Made by a program: the position numbers and the translations under genes. A stretch of DNA of 64,000 nucleotides from Vibrio fluminensis (lineage in GTDB: Bacteria > Pseudomonadota > Gammaproteobacteria > Enterobacterales > Vibrionaceae). The DNA is taken from NCBI RefSeq assembly GCF_015278125.1, contig NZ_JADILO010000007.1, positions 62,001-126,000 of the forward strand, written 5' to 3'. The notes beneath the pieces were generated by a model. The model saw only the letters and a program-made list of their open reading frames with translations, searched no databases and had not been told where the DNA came from. Shown piece by piece: positions 1 to 9,139 of this stretch. Each line of letters starts with the position of its first letter. Position 1 is the first letter of the stretch.

Positions 1-1
1 T

Positions 2-505
2 TGCGTAGCCATTGGTGAGTGTGGACTTGATTTTTATCATGGTCGAGATAATCAGCAACTCCAAACAGAGGTGTTGATCGAGCAGCTTAAGCTCGCTCAA
101 CAGTTTGAGTTGCCAGTATTGCTTCATGTAAGAAAAGCGCACCAAGAACTGGTTAAAGTGCTTAAGCAATATCCATTATCTTGCGGGGGAATTGTACATG
201 GGTTTACGGGCAGTTATGAGCAGGGGATGGATTACATAAAGCTCGGTTTGTGTCTCGGGGTCGGTGGCTCGATAACGTATGCAAGGGCCAATAAAACTCG
301 TAATGCCTTCGCTCGTTTTCCTTTAGAGAGTTTAGTTTTTGAGACAGATGCACCAGATATGCCATTGAGTGGCTATCAAGGAGAGGCAAACCAACCCAAA
401 TTCGTCAAAGATGTTCTATCTTCTTTTATATTGCTACGAAATGAGTCCGAGCAAACGATTAGCCGAATAGTGGCAAAAACAGCCAAAAAAATGTTTAATT
501 TTTGA
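2..505 (+). CDS. yjjV: TatD-family metal-dependent hydrolase YjjV (5' end outside window)
   Basis: The reading frame is open from base 2, so the true start lies before the window and about the last 167 codons are present. The TatD family are TIM-barrel hydrolases that bind two metal ions and often act as DNases. Visible family signatures are GECGLDF near the left edge, LHVRKAH, VHGFTGS, and FETDAPD, whose Asp is a usual metal ligand. The YjjV rather than TatD or YcfH assignment rests on position: in enterobacteria yjjV lies beside the deo operon, and here it precedes nupC-deo. The family assignment is secure; the actual substrate is unknown. Confidence 0.85.
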   Translation, partial: CVAIGECGLDFYHGRDNQQLQTEVLIEQLKLAQQFELPVLLHVRKAHQELVKVLKQYPLSCGGIVHGFTGSYEQGMDYIKLGLCLGVGGSITYARANKTRNAFARFPLESLVFETDAPDMPLSGYQGEANQPKFVKDVLSSFILLRNESEQTISRIVAKTAKKMFNF

Positions 506-524
506 GGTTTTATTGTGGTTTTTG

Positions 525-571
525 TGTGAAATGACTCATTTAAACGGTTGCGTTTTGTGATTGATATCTCA
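525..571 (+). promoter_or_regulatory. Candidate CRP-CytR-CRP control region of nupC
   Basis: Two CRP-like sites, TGTGAAATGACTCATT (525-540) and TGTGATTGATATCTCA (556-571), sit 31 bp apart, about three helical turns. Between them is GTTGCGTT (547-554), close to the CytR half-site GTTGCATT. In enterobacteria nucleoside genes are controlled by CytR bound between tandem CRP dimers, and this layout matches. The right half-sites are imperfect, so this is a motif-based inference. Confidence 0.5.
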
Positions 572-713
572 ATTGTTAATGTATCGTACCTGTTGTGTGG
601 TAAAAAGTGCGATGCGGGTACTACTTTTACTGAGTTCGATAAGTATAATCCACCGCGCTTTTGTAGCTCCACTTTGTAACACGCCAATAAATAACATAAG
701 GAAGTCATAAACT

Positions 714-1997
714 ATGAGCCTGTTTATGAGCCTAGTCGGTATGGTAGTGCTTCTTGCTATTGCATTTGCATTCTCATCAAACCGAAAAGCTATCAACTTA
801 AGAACTGTAGGTGGCGCATTCGCTATCCAATTTGTACTTGGTGCATTCGTTCTATACGTGCCTTGGGGTCGTGATCTACTAAACGGTTTCTCTCAAGGTG
901 TATCAAACGTTATCAACTACGGTAACGACGGTATCTCTTTCCTATTCGGTGGTCTTGTTTCTGACAAGATGTTCGAAGTATTTGGCGGCGGCGGTTTCAT
1001 CTTCGCATTCCGTGTACTTCCGACACTGATTTTCTTCTCAGCACTGATTTCAGTACTGTACTACCTAGGCGTGATGCAATGGGTTATCAAAATCCTTGGT
1101 GGTGGTCTACAGAAAGCGCTAGGTACATCTCGCGCGGAATCAATGTCTGCGGCAGCTAACATTTTCGTAGGTCAAACTGAAGCACCTCTAGTGGTTCGCC
1201 CATTTGTTCCTAAAATGACTCAATCTGAGCTGTTTGCGGTAATGTGTGGTGGTCTAGCTTCAGTTGCTGGTGGTGTACTTGCTGGTTACGCTTCAATGGG
1301 CGTGCCTCTAGAATACCTAGTAGCGGCATCATTCATGGCAGCACCTGGTGGTCTACTATTCGCTAAGATTCTTCACCCAGAGACTGATAAGCCTGAAGAA
1401 GATATCGCAGCGGCAATGGACGGTGGCGATGACAAACCAACGAACGTTATCGACGCAGCAGCAGGCGGTGCGGCATCAGGTCTACAACTAGCACTTAACG
1501 TAGGTGCAATGCTAATCGCATTCGTAGGTCTAATCGCTCTAGTTAACGGTATGCTAGGTGGCATCGGTGGTTGGTTCGGTATGCCGGATCTAACGCTACA
1601 ACTAATCCTAGGTTACCTATTCTCTCCACTAGCATTCCTAATTGGTGTGCCGTGGGATGAAGCAATCGTTGCAGGTTCATTTATCGGTCAAAAACTGGTA
1701 ATCAACGAATTCGTAGCTTACTTGAACTTCACACCTTACATCGGTGAAAGCGCACAAGTAGTTGCAGCAACAGGTGAGATCATGTCTGAAAAGACAGTGG
1801 CAATCATCTCGTTCGCTCTATGTGGTTTTGCAAACCTATCGTCTATCGCGATTCTACTAGGCGGTCTAGGTAGCTTGGCTCCAGCTCGTCGTGGTGATAT
1901 CGCACGTATGGGTATGAAAGCGGTTCTTGCTGGTACATTATCTAACCTAATGGCAGCAACAATTGCAGGCTTCTGTCTAAGCCTAGCAGCTCTATAA
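714..1997 (+). CDS. nupC: Nucleoside:cation symporter NupC (concentrative nucleoside transporter)
   Basis: A 427-residue inner-membrane protein of the CNT family, which imports nucleosides using a cation gradient. The hydrophobic N-terminus, the [12 protein letters not shown] motif (around residue 155) and the NEFVAYLNF motif (around residue 330) are CNT signatures for nucleoside and ion binding; length is normal for bacterial NupC. A terminator follows at 2033-2076, so nupC is probably its own transcription unit. It delivers substrates to the deoCABD enzymes downstream. Codon use is strongly biased (many CTA, GGT, CGT), suggesting high expression. Whether it uses protons or sodium cannot be read with confidence. 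Confidence 0.95.
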   Translation: MSLFMSLVGMVVLLAIAFAFSSNRKAINLRTVGGAFAIQFVLGAFVLYVPWGRDLLNGFSQGVSNVINYGNDGISFLFGGLVSDKMFEVFGGGGFIFAFRVLPTLIFFSALISVLYYLGVMQWVIKILGGGLQKALGTSRAESMSAAANIFVGQTEAPLVVRPFVPKMTQSELFAVMCGGLASVAGGVLAGYASMGVPLEYLVAASFMAAPGGLLFAKILHPETDKPEEDIAAAMDGGDDKPTNVIDAAAGGAASGLQLALNVGAMLIAFVGLIALVNGMLGGIGGWFGMPDLTLQLILGYLFSPLAFLIGVPWDEAIVAGSFIGQKLVINEFVAYLNFTPYIGESAQVVAATGEIMSEKTVAIISFALCGFANLSSIAILLGGLGSLAPARRGDIARMGMKAVLAGTLSNLMAATIAGFCLSLAAL

Positions 1998-2032
1998 TTC
2001 GAGCTCGCTTAATATAGACGCCACTTGAAATT

Positions 2033-2076
2033 ATGCCCTGTAGCACTCATATGCTGCGGGGCATTTTTTGTTTTTA
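2033..2076 (+). terminator. Rho-independent terminator after nupC
   Basis: The stem starts ATGCCCTGTAGCA and closes with TGCTGCGGGGCAT over a short loop, followed by TTTTTTGTTTTT. It separates nupC from the deo genes. Confidence 0.85.
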
Positions 2077-2521
2077 CCTAGGGCTATTTTCTTTTTCACA
2101 AGGCTTGTGAATAAAGGCGAATACCCGGTAAAATTTTTTGAGATACAAACCGTTTGCGCGCTATTTGCCACTACAGTTTTACGCGGTTTCTTTATAAGGT
2201 AAGCGTCATTGATTGAATTTGGATTGAATTGCGTTCAATTTAGCAATGAATTCTCACTATCAGATAAATGATTTATCTGACAAAGCATATAGCACGAGCC
2301 AGAGGCAAGGTTATATGCTATTAAAGACACCACAATCATTGATTGTTGTGCCATAGGGCCAAACTGGTACTGTGCGGTGACAAGGATAGCAATTGGGGCA
2401 AATTCGCTATTTGCCACCGAGTCTTCAAGGAACCAAGTCCGTTCATCAATAACTGTTTTCTCAGCCTATACTCAGAGTGCAGAGAATCAGTCACATTTTT
2501 GAATATTGATCGGAGATAGAA
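2077..2521 (+). promoter_or_regulatory. Long palindrome-rich region upstream of deoC
   Basis: About 445 bases without a convincing gene. It holds a 17-bp palindrome with TTCACAAG arms (2095-2111), a 21-bp perfect palindrome with arms TCAGATAAAT and ATTTATCTGA (2260-2280), AGCATATA/TATATGCT arms (2283-2321), a 15-bp palindrome ACAATCA-T-TGATTGT (2332-2346), and a GCAAAT/ATTTGC hairpin (about 2398-2414). CytR-like octamers are suggested by ATTGCGTT near 2228. These could be operators, a structured leader RNA, or both. GGAGATAG just before 2522 is the deoC ribosome-binding site. Confidence 0.5.
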
Positions 2522-3301
2522 ATGAGCGATTTAAAAGCAGCAGCGTTACGTGCACTTCAACTTATGGACCTAACGACGCTAAATGACGACGACACAGATG
2601 CGAAAGTTATTTCACTTTGTCACGATGCAAAAACAGCTGTTGGTAACACAGCTGCGATCTGTATCTACCCTCGCTTTATTCCTATTGCTAAGAAGACACT
2701 TCGTGAGCAAGGTACGCCAGAAGTACGTATCGCAACTGTAACTAACTTCCCTCACGGTAACGACGATATCGAAATCGCAGTAGCGGAAACGAAAGCGGCT
2801 GTAGCATACGGTGCTGATGAAGTAGACGTAGTATTCCCTTACCGCGCCCTAATCGCAGGTAACGAGGAAGTGGGCTTTGAGCTGGTTAAACAATGTAAAG
2901 CAGCTTGTGGTGACAGCGTACTACTGAAAGTAATTATCGAAACTGGTGAGCTAAAAGAAGAAGCGCTAATTAAGAAAGCATCACAAATCTGTATCGAAGC
3001 AGGTGCTGACTTTATCAAAACTTCAACGGGTAAAGTGCCAGTGAACGCAACACCAGAATACGCACGCATGATGCTAGAAGTGATTCGTGACATGAACGTG
3101 GCTGAAACTGTTGGTTTCAAACCAGCAGGTGGTGTACGTACAGCGGAAGATGCACAAGCTTACCTAGCAATGGCAGATGAAATTCTAGGTGACAACTGGG
3201 TTGACGCTCGTCACTACCGTTTCGGTGCATCAAGCCTACTAACTAACCTTCTTAATACATTAGAAGTGACAGACGAGAAAGCGGATCCAGCTGCTTACTA
3301 A
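2522..3301 (+). CDS. deoC: Deoxyribose-phosphate aldolase DeoC
   Basis: Cleaves 2-deoxyribose 5-phosphate to acetaldehyde and glyceraldehyde 3-phosphate, the last step of deoxynucleoside catabolism. The 259-residue class I aldolase carries the motif [12 protein letters not shown], with the Lys near residue 139, and [10 protein letters not shown], with the Schiff-base Lys near residue 167. The [11 protein letters not shown] segment is also conserved. Length matches E. coli DeoC. First gene of deoC-deoA-deoB-deoD, with a large palindromic repeat between it and deoA. Confidence 0.97.
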   Translation: MSDLKAAALRALQLMDLTTLNDDDTDAKVISLCHDAKTAVGNTAAICIYPRFIPIAKKTLREQGTPEVRIATVTNFPHGNDDIEIAVAETKAAVAYGADEVDVVFPYRALIAGNEEVGFELVKQCKAACGDSVLLKVIIETGELKEEALIKKASQICIEAGADFIKTSTGKVPVNATPEYARMMLEVIRDMNVAETVGFKPAGGVRTAEDAQAYLAMADEILGDNWVDARHYRFGASSLLTNLLNTLEVTDEKADPAAY

Positions 3302-3302
3302 T

Positions 3303-3427
3303 ATACCCGTCATATTTGACGCTGCAGCGTTGTTGACTTCGTAAGTTCATCCTAATCACATAGTTATCTATGCTCATAGGAATGAACTTACTTGTCGCCT
3401 AGCTGCAACGCCAACTATTTAGGGTAT
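3303..3427. repeat. ERIC-like intergenic palindromic repeat (about 125 bp)
   Basis: An imperfect palindrome bounded by ATACCC (3303) and GGGTAT (3427), with inner arms GTAAGTTCAT and ATGAACTTAC, GCAGCGTTG and CAACGC-type segments, and a central ATAG-TTAT-CTAT hairpin. Size and central AAGTTCAT..ATGAACTT core resemble ERIC-type elements of gamma-proteobacteria. It lies between co-directional deoC and deoA and would form a long hairpin in the mRNA. Confidence 0.75.
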
Positions 3428-3534
3428 GACTGATCGAATCAGTTTATGTCTGAACTAAGATAGGTCGGCAGACCGCCGTCCTGTTTTGACCTCTTTACCT
3501 TACAACCTTACTCATGCGAGTACGGGAGGACCTA

Positions 3535-4863
3535 ATGTATTTACCACAAGAGATCATTCGTAAAAAGCGTGATGGCGAAGTGCTAACCGCTGACGAAATT
3601 AACTTCTTTATTCAAGGCGTTGCCAACAACACCGTTTCTGAAGGTCAAATCGCAGCGTTTGCGATGACGATTTTCTTCAATGAGATGACAATGGATGAGC
3701 GAATTGCACTGACGTGTGCGATGCGTGATTCTGGCATGGTTATCGATTGGAGCCACATGAACTTTGGTGGTCCAATTGTTGATAAACACTCAACCGGTGG
3801 TGTGGGCGATGTAACTTCACTGATGCTTGGCCCAATGGTGGCAGCATGTGGTGGCTTTGTACCAATGATTTCTGGTCGTGGTCTCGGACACACGGGTGGT
3901 ACGCTAGATAAGCTTGAGTCAATTCCAGGCTACAACATTACGCCAACCAATGATGTGTTTGGTCAAGTAACCAAAGACGCTGGCGTTGCCATTATTGGTC
4001 AAACTGGCGATCTAGCGCCTGCCGATAAGCGTGTATACGCAACTCGTGATATCACCGCTACCGTAGACAACATTTCTCTTATTACTGCGTCAATTCTATC
4101 GAAGAAACTGGCGGCAGGTCTTGAATCACTAGTGATGGATGTAAAAGTAGGTTCTGGCGCATTTATGCCAACTTATGAAGCATCTGAAGAACTCGCGAAG
4201 TCTATCGTGGCTGTGGCAAATGGTGCTGGCACCAAGACCACGGCAATTCTAACTGATATGAACCAAGTGTTGGCTTCATCAGCGGGTAATGCTGTGGAAG
4301 TGCGTGAAGCGGTCCGTTTCCTAACGGGTGAATACCGTAACTCACGTCTACTTGAAGTGACTTTGGCCTCGTGTGCGGAAATGCTAGTACTTGGTAAGTT
4401 GGCAGAAAACACCGAAGCTGCGAACGCTAAGTTGATGGAAGTATTAGACAACGGTAAAGCGGCTGAATGTTTCGGTAAGATGGTTGCGGGTCTTGGCGGT
4501 CCAGCAGATTTTGTTGAAAACTACGACAACTACCTAGAAAAAGCAGAGATTATCAAACCTGTGTTCGCAGAACAGCATGGTGTGGTTTCTGCGATGGATA
4601 CACGTGCAATTGGTATGGCAGTAGTCTCTATGGGTGGTGGTCGCCGAGTTGCGACTGACAGCATTGATTATGCGGTAGGCTTTGATGGCTTCATTCGTTT
4701 GGGTGATGTTGCTGATGAAAGCAAACCACTGGCAGTGATTCACGCACGTAGTGAAGCGCAGTGGCAAGATGCAGCGAACGCGCTGCGCAAAGCGATTACT
4801 ATTGGTGGTGAGTACACCCCAACTCCAAACGTTTACTGCCAGATCCGCGCAGAAGACGTTTAA
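3535..4863 (+). CDS. deoA: Thymidine phosphorylase DeoA
   Basis: Phosphorolyses thymidine and deoxyuridine to the free base and deoxyribose 1-phosphate. I chose the ATG at 3535 ([11 protein letters not shown]) because it aligns with the E. coli N-terminus and has GGGAGGA at 3524-3530; an in-frame ATG at 3514 would add seven residues. The 442-residue product carries the pyrimidine nucleoside phosphorylase motif KHSTGGVGD for phosphate binding, [13 protein letters not shown], and the SKKLA segment. Part of the deo operon; its product feeds DeoB, then DeoC. Confidence 0.96.
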   Translation: MYLPQEIIRKKRDGEVLTADEINFFIQGVANNTVSEGQIAAFAMTIFFNEMTMDERIALTCAMRDSGMVIDWSHMNFGGPIVDKHSTGGVGDVTSLMLGPMVAACGGFVPMISGRGLGHTGGTLDKLESIPGYNITPTNDVFGQVTKDAGVAIIGQTGDLAPADKRVYATRDITATVDNISLITASILSKKLAAGLESLVMDVKVGSGAFMPTYEASEELAKSIVAVANGAGTKTTAILTDMNQVLASSAGNAVEVREAVRFLTGEYRNSRLLEVTLASCAEMLVLGKLAENTEAANAKLMEVLDNGKAAECFGKMVAGLGGPADFVENYDNYLEKAEIIKPVFAEQHGVVSAMDTRAIGMAVVSMGGGRRVATDSIDYAVGFDGFIRLGDVADESKPLAVIHARSEAQWQDAANALRKAITIGGEYTPTPNVYCQIRAEDV

Positions 4864-4920
4864 TAATAATAAGGCCTGCTTTCACAATAACGATTTCTAA
4901 GTGGGCCTGAGGAACGAGCA

Positions 4921-6141
4921 ATGAAAAGAGCATTTATTTTAGTCCTAGACTCATTTGGTATCGGCGCGACAGCGGATGCTGATAAGTTCGGTGATGTAGG
5001 TTCAGATACGCTAGGTCATATCGCAGAGCAGTGTGATAAAGGTTTGGCAGACAATGAAAAGCGTAGCGGTATGCTAACGCTACCAAACCTATCTAAATTG
5101 GGTTTGGCGATGGCACATAAAGAGTCGACTGGCTATTTTGCGCCTGGTTTAGACGCAGATGTTGAGATCATTGGCGCTTACGGCCACGCTGCAGAGCTAT
5201 CTTCTGGTAAAGATACTCCGTCTGGTCACTGGGAAATCGCTGGCGTACCAGTATTATTTGATTGGGGTTATTTCACGGATAAGGCAAACAGCTTCCCTAA
5301 AGAGCTAACCGACCGCATTCTTGCTCGCGCAGGTCTTGATGGCTTCCTAGGTAACTGCCACGCATCGGGTACGCAAGTATTGGATGATCTTGGTGAAGAA
5401 CATATGAAAACTGGCTTGCCAATTTTCTACACCTCAGCAGACTCGGTATTCCAAATTGCCTGTCATGAAGAGACATTTGGCTTAGAACGATTACTTGAAC
5501 TTTGCCAAATTGCGCGTGAAGAATTAGTTGATTACAACATCGGTCGTGTTATTGCCCGTCCATTTATTGGTTCTGGAAAAGGTCAATTTGAGCGTACTGG
5601 TAACCGTCGCGATCTATCGGTTGAGCCGCCAGCGACGACTGTTTTGCAAAAACTTGCGGAAGAGAAGCAAGGTGAAGTGGTTTCTATCGGTAAGATTGCC
5701 GATATCTATGCGAACTGCGGTATTACCAAAAAAGTGAAAGCAACCGGTATTCCAGCGCTGTTTGAAGCCACGCTAGAACAGATCAAAGCGGCGGGTGACA
5801 ATACTATCGTATTCACTAACTTTGTTGATTTTGACTCTGCATTCGGTCACCGTCGTGATGTTGCAGGCTACGCTGCGGCGCTAGAATACTTCGACGGTCG
5901 CATTAACGAAGTACTAGAATTGATGCAAGAAGATGACATCTTGATCCTAACGGCTGACCACGGTTGTGATCCAACATGGCCAGGTACTGATCATACACGT
6001 GAACATATTCCAGTGCTGGTATATGGTCAAAAGATCCCGGCTGGCTCACTAGGTCGTCGTGAATCATTTGCTGATATTGGTCAGACGTTAGCTGAATATT
6101 TTGCAACGTCACCAATGGATTACGGCAAGAGCTTCTTGTAA
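4921..6141 (+). CDS. deoB: Phosphopentomutase DeoB
   Basis: Interconverts (deoxy)ribose 1-phosphate and 5-phosphate, linking DeoA and DeoD to DeoC. The 406-residue protein is of the alkaline-phosphatase-like metalloenzyme superfamily. The N-terminal [10 protein letters not shown] supplies a metal-binding Asp, [10 protein letters not shown] contains the phosphorylated Thr region, and [23 protein letters not shown] holds the C-terminal metal ligands. GAGGAAC lies just before the ATG. It follows deoA after 57 bp, which contain a small AGGCC/GGCCT hairpin. Confidence 0.96.
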   Translation: MKRAFILVLDSFGIGATADADKFGDVGSDTLGHIAEQCDKGLADNEKRSGMLTLPNLSKLGLAMAHKESTGYFAPGLDADVEIIGAYGHAAELSSGKDTPSGHWEIAGVPVLFDWGYFTDKANSFPKELTDRILARAGLDGFLGNCHASGTQVLDDLGEEHMKTGLPIFYTSADSVFQIACHEETFGLERLLELCQIAREELVDYNIGRVIARPFIGSGKGQFERTGNRRDLSVEPPATTVLQKLAEEKQGEVVSIGKIADIYANCGITKKVKATGIPALFEATLEQIKAAGDNTIVFTNFVDFDSAFGHRRDVAGYAAALEYFDGRINEVLELMQEDDILILTADHGCDPTWPGTDHTREHIPVLVYGQKIPAGSLGRRESFADIGQTLAEYFATSPMDYGKSFL

Positions 6142-6249
6142 ATTATAAGACTTGGGCTGCTTTGGCGGCTTGAGTCAGAGTAAACTGAATACTATTGGCG
6201 TCAATGCCGTTCATTTGGCGCCTTCTTCTATATTGAAAAGGAAAACACG

Positions 6250-6969
6250 ATGGCAACTCCACATATTAATGCTGAAATGGGTGCGTTTGCAGATGTAGTA
6301 CTAATGCCGGGTGACCCGCTACGTGCTAAATACATTGCAGAAACATTCCTAGAAGACGTAGTTCAAGTATGTGATGTTCGTAATATGTTTGGTTACACAG
6401 GCACTTACAAAGGTCGTAAGATCTCTGTAATGGGCCATGGTATGGGCATCCCTTCATGCTCAATCTACGTGACTGAACTAATTAAAGACTTCGGCGTGAA
6501 GAAAGTGATTCGCGTGGGTAGCTGCGGTGCAGTAAACGAAGATATTAAAGTACGCGACGTTGTGATCGGTATGGGTGCTTGTACAGACTCTAAAGTAAAC
6601 CGTATCCGTTTCAAAGGTCACGATTTTGCGGCTATCGCGGACTACAAAATGGTTCGTGCAGCAGAAGAAGCAGCAAAAGCTCGTGGTGTTGATGTAAAAG
6701 TGGGTAACCTATTCTCAGCTGAGCTTTTCTACACGCCAGATCCAGAAATGTTCGATGTAATGGACAAGTACGGTATTGTCGGCGTTGAAATGGAAGCGGC
6801 GGGTATCTACGGCGTTGCAGCAGAGTACGGTGCAAAAGCACTAACGATCTGTACTGTTTCTGACCACATCAAAACAGGTGAGCAAACCACTTCTGAAGAG
6901 CGTCAAAACACGTTCAACGACATGATGCTTATCGCACTAGATTCAGTTCTACTGGGTGACGCAGAGTAA
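6250..6969 (+). CDS. deoD: Purine nucleoside phosphorylase DeoD
   Basis: Phosphorolyses purine (deoxy)nucleosides to base plus (deoxy)ribose 1-phosphate. The 239-residue length and sequence fit the hexameric enterobacterial type. [18 protein letters not shown] is the phosphate-binding start, [12 protein letters not shown] and VGSCGAV are conserved, [10 protein letters not shown] binds the sugar, and TVSDHI contains the base-contacting Asp. Last gene of the deo operon, ending before a terminator at 7066-7096. Confidence 0.97.
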   Translation: MATPHINAEMGAFADVVLMPGDPLRAKYIAETFLEDVVQVCDVRNMFGYTGTYKGRKISVMGHGMGIPSCSIYVTELIKDFGVKKVIRVGSCGAVNEDIKVRDVVIGMGACTDSKVNRIRFKGHDFAAIADYKMVRAAEEAAKARGVDVKVGNLFSAELFYTPDPEMFDVMDKYGIVGVEMEAAGIYGVAAEYGAKALTICTVSDHIKTGEQTTSEERQNTFNDMMLIALDSVLLGDAE

Positions 6970-7022
6970 TCGAGCGAAGCTCCAGGAACGCGGTGCTTAC
7001 GGAGTCGGGAACGTTTCACTTA

Positions 7023-7306
7023 CGGAACGCTCAGCTACGGATAAGCAAAACTGCGTAAGAATTATAAGGGTTGGCTTAAGTGCCAGCCCTTTTTTATGCG
7101 CATACGTTTTTTTCACCTGTCATTGTAGATATGTGCAGGTTTACTAAAAACTTGCCATTGTTGATATAAATAGCGTTGCAAAAAAGTTGTCATTCTCGAG
7201 AGCGCAGCGAGTCGGGAATCTTGCTTTTGTTTACGCATGGTATTGAATGACAACCTGATAGCGCTATTGCTTTCCCGCATCCCGCATCCGTAGCGTCAGC
7301 GTTCCC
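7023..7306. repeat. GC-rich inverted repeat pair flanking the deoD/ytjB intergenic region
   Basis: CGGAACGCTCAGCTACGGAT (7023-7042) reads, in reverse complement, almost the same as ATCCGTAGCGTCAGCGTTCC (7286-7305), differing by an inserted base pair or two. Between them lie the deoD terminator and a further repeat-like stretch with GTCATTCTCG (about 7190) and CGGGAATCTTG (about 7214), similar in layout to the repeats at 39.6-39.8 kb. Probably small non-coding dispersed repeats. Confidence 0.5.
7066..7096 (+). terminator. Terminator of the deo operon
   Basis: AAGGGTTGGC, loop TTAAGT, GCCAGCCCTT, then a run of T. Confidence 0.85.
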
Positions 7307-7310
7307 GAAT

Positions 7311-7336
7311 AAAAAACCGGCTTACGCCGGTTTTTG
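7311..7336 (-). terminator. Terminator of ytjB (symmetrical)
   Basis: AAAAAACCGGC, loop TTAC, GCCGGTTTTT. It lies 2 bases beyond the ytjB stop and can work in both directions. Confidence 0.8.
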
Positions 7337-7337
7337 T

Positions 7338-7943
7338 CTAATTCATTTCTTTCAGTAACAAATTCTCGCCTTTGGCTTGTGGCTTACGGCGAATAATAAA
7401 CGCCAGTAAGAAGCCGGCGATAAAGCTCACACCCACCATTGAGTACATGTAGCGGTCACTCTTGCGGTAGTAGTGATCAGAGAATGCGGTTAGCTTGCCG
7501 GTTTCAAACGTCATGCGGATAAAGCCGACAATCGCGTTGTCGTGCATGATGGGTTCAACTAACTGTTGGCGTCCAATACGCGCGGTTTCTAATGGGGTAT
7601 CTAAGCCTAAAATTTCACGCACCGACTTTGCTTTATCACTCGAAGCGAGGCGAATACCCTCGGCGTCATAAATTGTTGCGTCAAATACTAGCTTATCCTC
7701 AGCCAACTGGTTGGTTAGATTGAGCAGACGCTCTTGGTCCGCATCGGCAATCATAGAGCCAGCAGATAACGAAGCTTGAGAGATAAGTACTTTAGTTAGC
7801 GTCTCTAATTGATTCGTTTGGATCTGCTCATTACCTTTGGTGATCTTAACGCTGTTGATTGCGATCATGATACCGCCTGCAATCAAGAACAGGATGATCA
7901 GCGCTCGAATGACCATACGGAATGAAAACAAAGATGAGTTCAT
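7338..7943 (-). CDS. ytjB: YtjB/Smp family membrane protein
   Basis: A 201-residue protein with an N-terminal membrane segment (about residues 10-28), a periplasmic region of roughly 130 residues, and a second membrane segment near 168-185 followed by a basic tail. This topology and the position next to serB match E. coli YtjB (Smp), whose function is not well defined. Transcribed divergently from serB over about 150 bp. The family call rests on gene order, length and topology. Confidence 0.8.
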   Translation of the reverse strand: MNSSLFSFRMVIRALIILFLIAGGIMIAINSVKITKGNEQIQTNQLETLTKVLISQASLSAGSMIADADQERLLNLTNQLAEDKLVFDATIYDAEGIRLASSDKAKSVREILGLDTPLETARIGRQQLVEPIMHDNAIVGFIRMTFETGKLTAFSDHYYRKSDRYMYSMVGVSFIAGFLLAFIIRRKPQAKGENLLLKEMN

Positions 7944-8095
7944 AAGTTACCTTCCAAACCTCACTACACTATGCTTTGATGGTAGTGATTATGGGCTAAA
8001 AATCTATATTTATCGTGTACAGTGCGCATATTGAGACTTGCGCAACCAAATTGCAATAGGTTAACTTGGAAGCAACTTTAATAGGAATGCTTTAC

Positions 8096-9076
8096 ATGGA
8101 TATGTTGAAAAAACTGGCGATTAAACGTCGTACTACATTGCTAAACCGCCTACCAGAAGCGCAAACGTCGACCAACTTTGATCGAAGCAAAGCTGGGTGG
8201 ATTGTTTTTGGGCACTATTTGAATCCGCAGCAGTTTGAAGATATCGATTTCTTCACCGGAGAATACAACCCTATCGTTGATGTGTGGCAAGTTGGCTCTT
8301 ACGAAGTGGCCTTGATGGCCGGTCAACTAACAGCTGAGCATGAAGAAATCCTTCAAGCGCTCGAGCTAGACTATGCTTCGCTACGAGAGTTTCCAGAGCT
8401 TACCAAACCCGGACTGATGGTGTTTGATATGGACTCGACTGCGATTCAGATTGAGTGTATTGATGAGATTGCCAAATTAGCGGGTGTCGGTGAAGAAGTC
8501 TCAGAAGTCACCGAGCGAGCCATGCAGGGTGAATTGGATTTTGAGCAGAGCCTGCGACAACGGGTTGGCAAATTAGCTGGTGCAGATGAGTCTATTTTGG
8601 AGCAAGTAAGGCAGTCTTTACCGCTGATGCCAGACTTTCCAGAACTGATTGCAACTCTGCAACAGTTTGGTTGGAAAACTGCAATAGCTTCAGGTGGTTT
8701 CACTTATTTTTCCGATCACCTTAAGCAGATGTTGAATTTAGATCATGCACAGTCAAACCAATTAGAAATCATTGACGGTAAGTTAACCGGGAAAGTATTG
8801 GGTGAAGTGGTAAGCGCGCAAACAAAAGCGGAGATCTTAGTCCAATTATCAGAGCAATATGATATTGAACCACACAATACTGTTGCGGTGGGTGATGGGG
8901 CCAATGACTTAGTGATGATGAGTGCGGCGGGCTTAGGTATTGCTTACCATGCGAAACCTAAGGTCGAGCAACAAGCGCAAACAGCGATTCGTTACATTGG
9001 TTTAGGCGGAGTATTGTGTATTTTGTCTGCTCAATTGCTTAAGCAACAAAAGGTAAGCTTTAAACCTTTGCCATAA
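8096..9076 (+). CDS. serB: Phosphoserine phosphatase SerB
   Basis: Removes phosphate from L-phosphoserine in the last step of serine synthesis. HAD-superfamily motifs are clear: VFDMDSTAI (nucleophile Asp111 and Asp113 with the start used here), ASGGF, and GDGANDLVMM near the C-terminus. About 100 N-terminal residues form the accessory domain of the enterobacterial and Vibrio enzymes. I chose ATG 8096 because AGGA lies nine bases upstream; in-frame TTG 8066 and ATG 8087 are less likely. Product 326 residues. It ends before a symmetrical terminator. Confidence 0.94.
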   Translation: MDMLKKLAIKRRTTLLNRLPEAQTSTNFDRSKAGWIVFGHYLNPQQFEDIDFFTGEYNPIVDVWQVGSYEVALMAGQLTAEHEEILQALELDYASLREFPELTKPGLMVFDMDSTAIQIECIDEIAKLAGVGEEVSEVTERAMQGELDFEQSLRQRVGKLAGADESILEQVRQSLPLMPDFPELIATLQQFGWKTAIASGGFTYFSDHLKQMLNLDHAQSNQLEIIDGKLTGKVLGEVVSAQTKAEILVQLSEQYDIEPHNTVAVGDGANDLVMMSAAGLGIAYHAKPKVEQQAQTAIRYIGLGGVLCILSAQLLKQQKVSFKPLP

Positions 9077-9092
9077 TTCTGTTCAACTTAAA

Positions 9093-9121
9093 CAAAAGCG
9101 AGCTGTTTAGCTCGCTTTTCT
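9093..9121. terminator. Bidirectional terminator between serB and the PilZ gene
   Basis: AAAAGCGAGCT, loop GTTT, AGCTCGCTTTT. It sits between converging genes and has T-runs on both strands. Confidence 0.8.
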
Positions 9122-9139
9122 GTTGCTGTCAGTAAAGCA

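Noticed and set aside
376..796. Minus-strand ORFs overlapping yjjV and the nupC leader
   Set aside because: No ribosome-binding site or recognised domain, and they lie over a real gene and its regulatory region.
2235..2417. 60-codon minus-strand ORF in the deoC leader
   Set aside because: The stretch is built of palindromes, composition does not look coding, and there is no plausible start signal.
6956..7147. 63-codon ORF at the end of deoD
   Set aside because: It runs through the deo terminator and repeat sequence.
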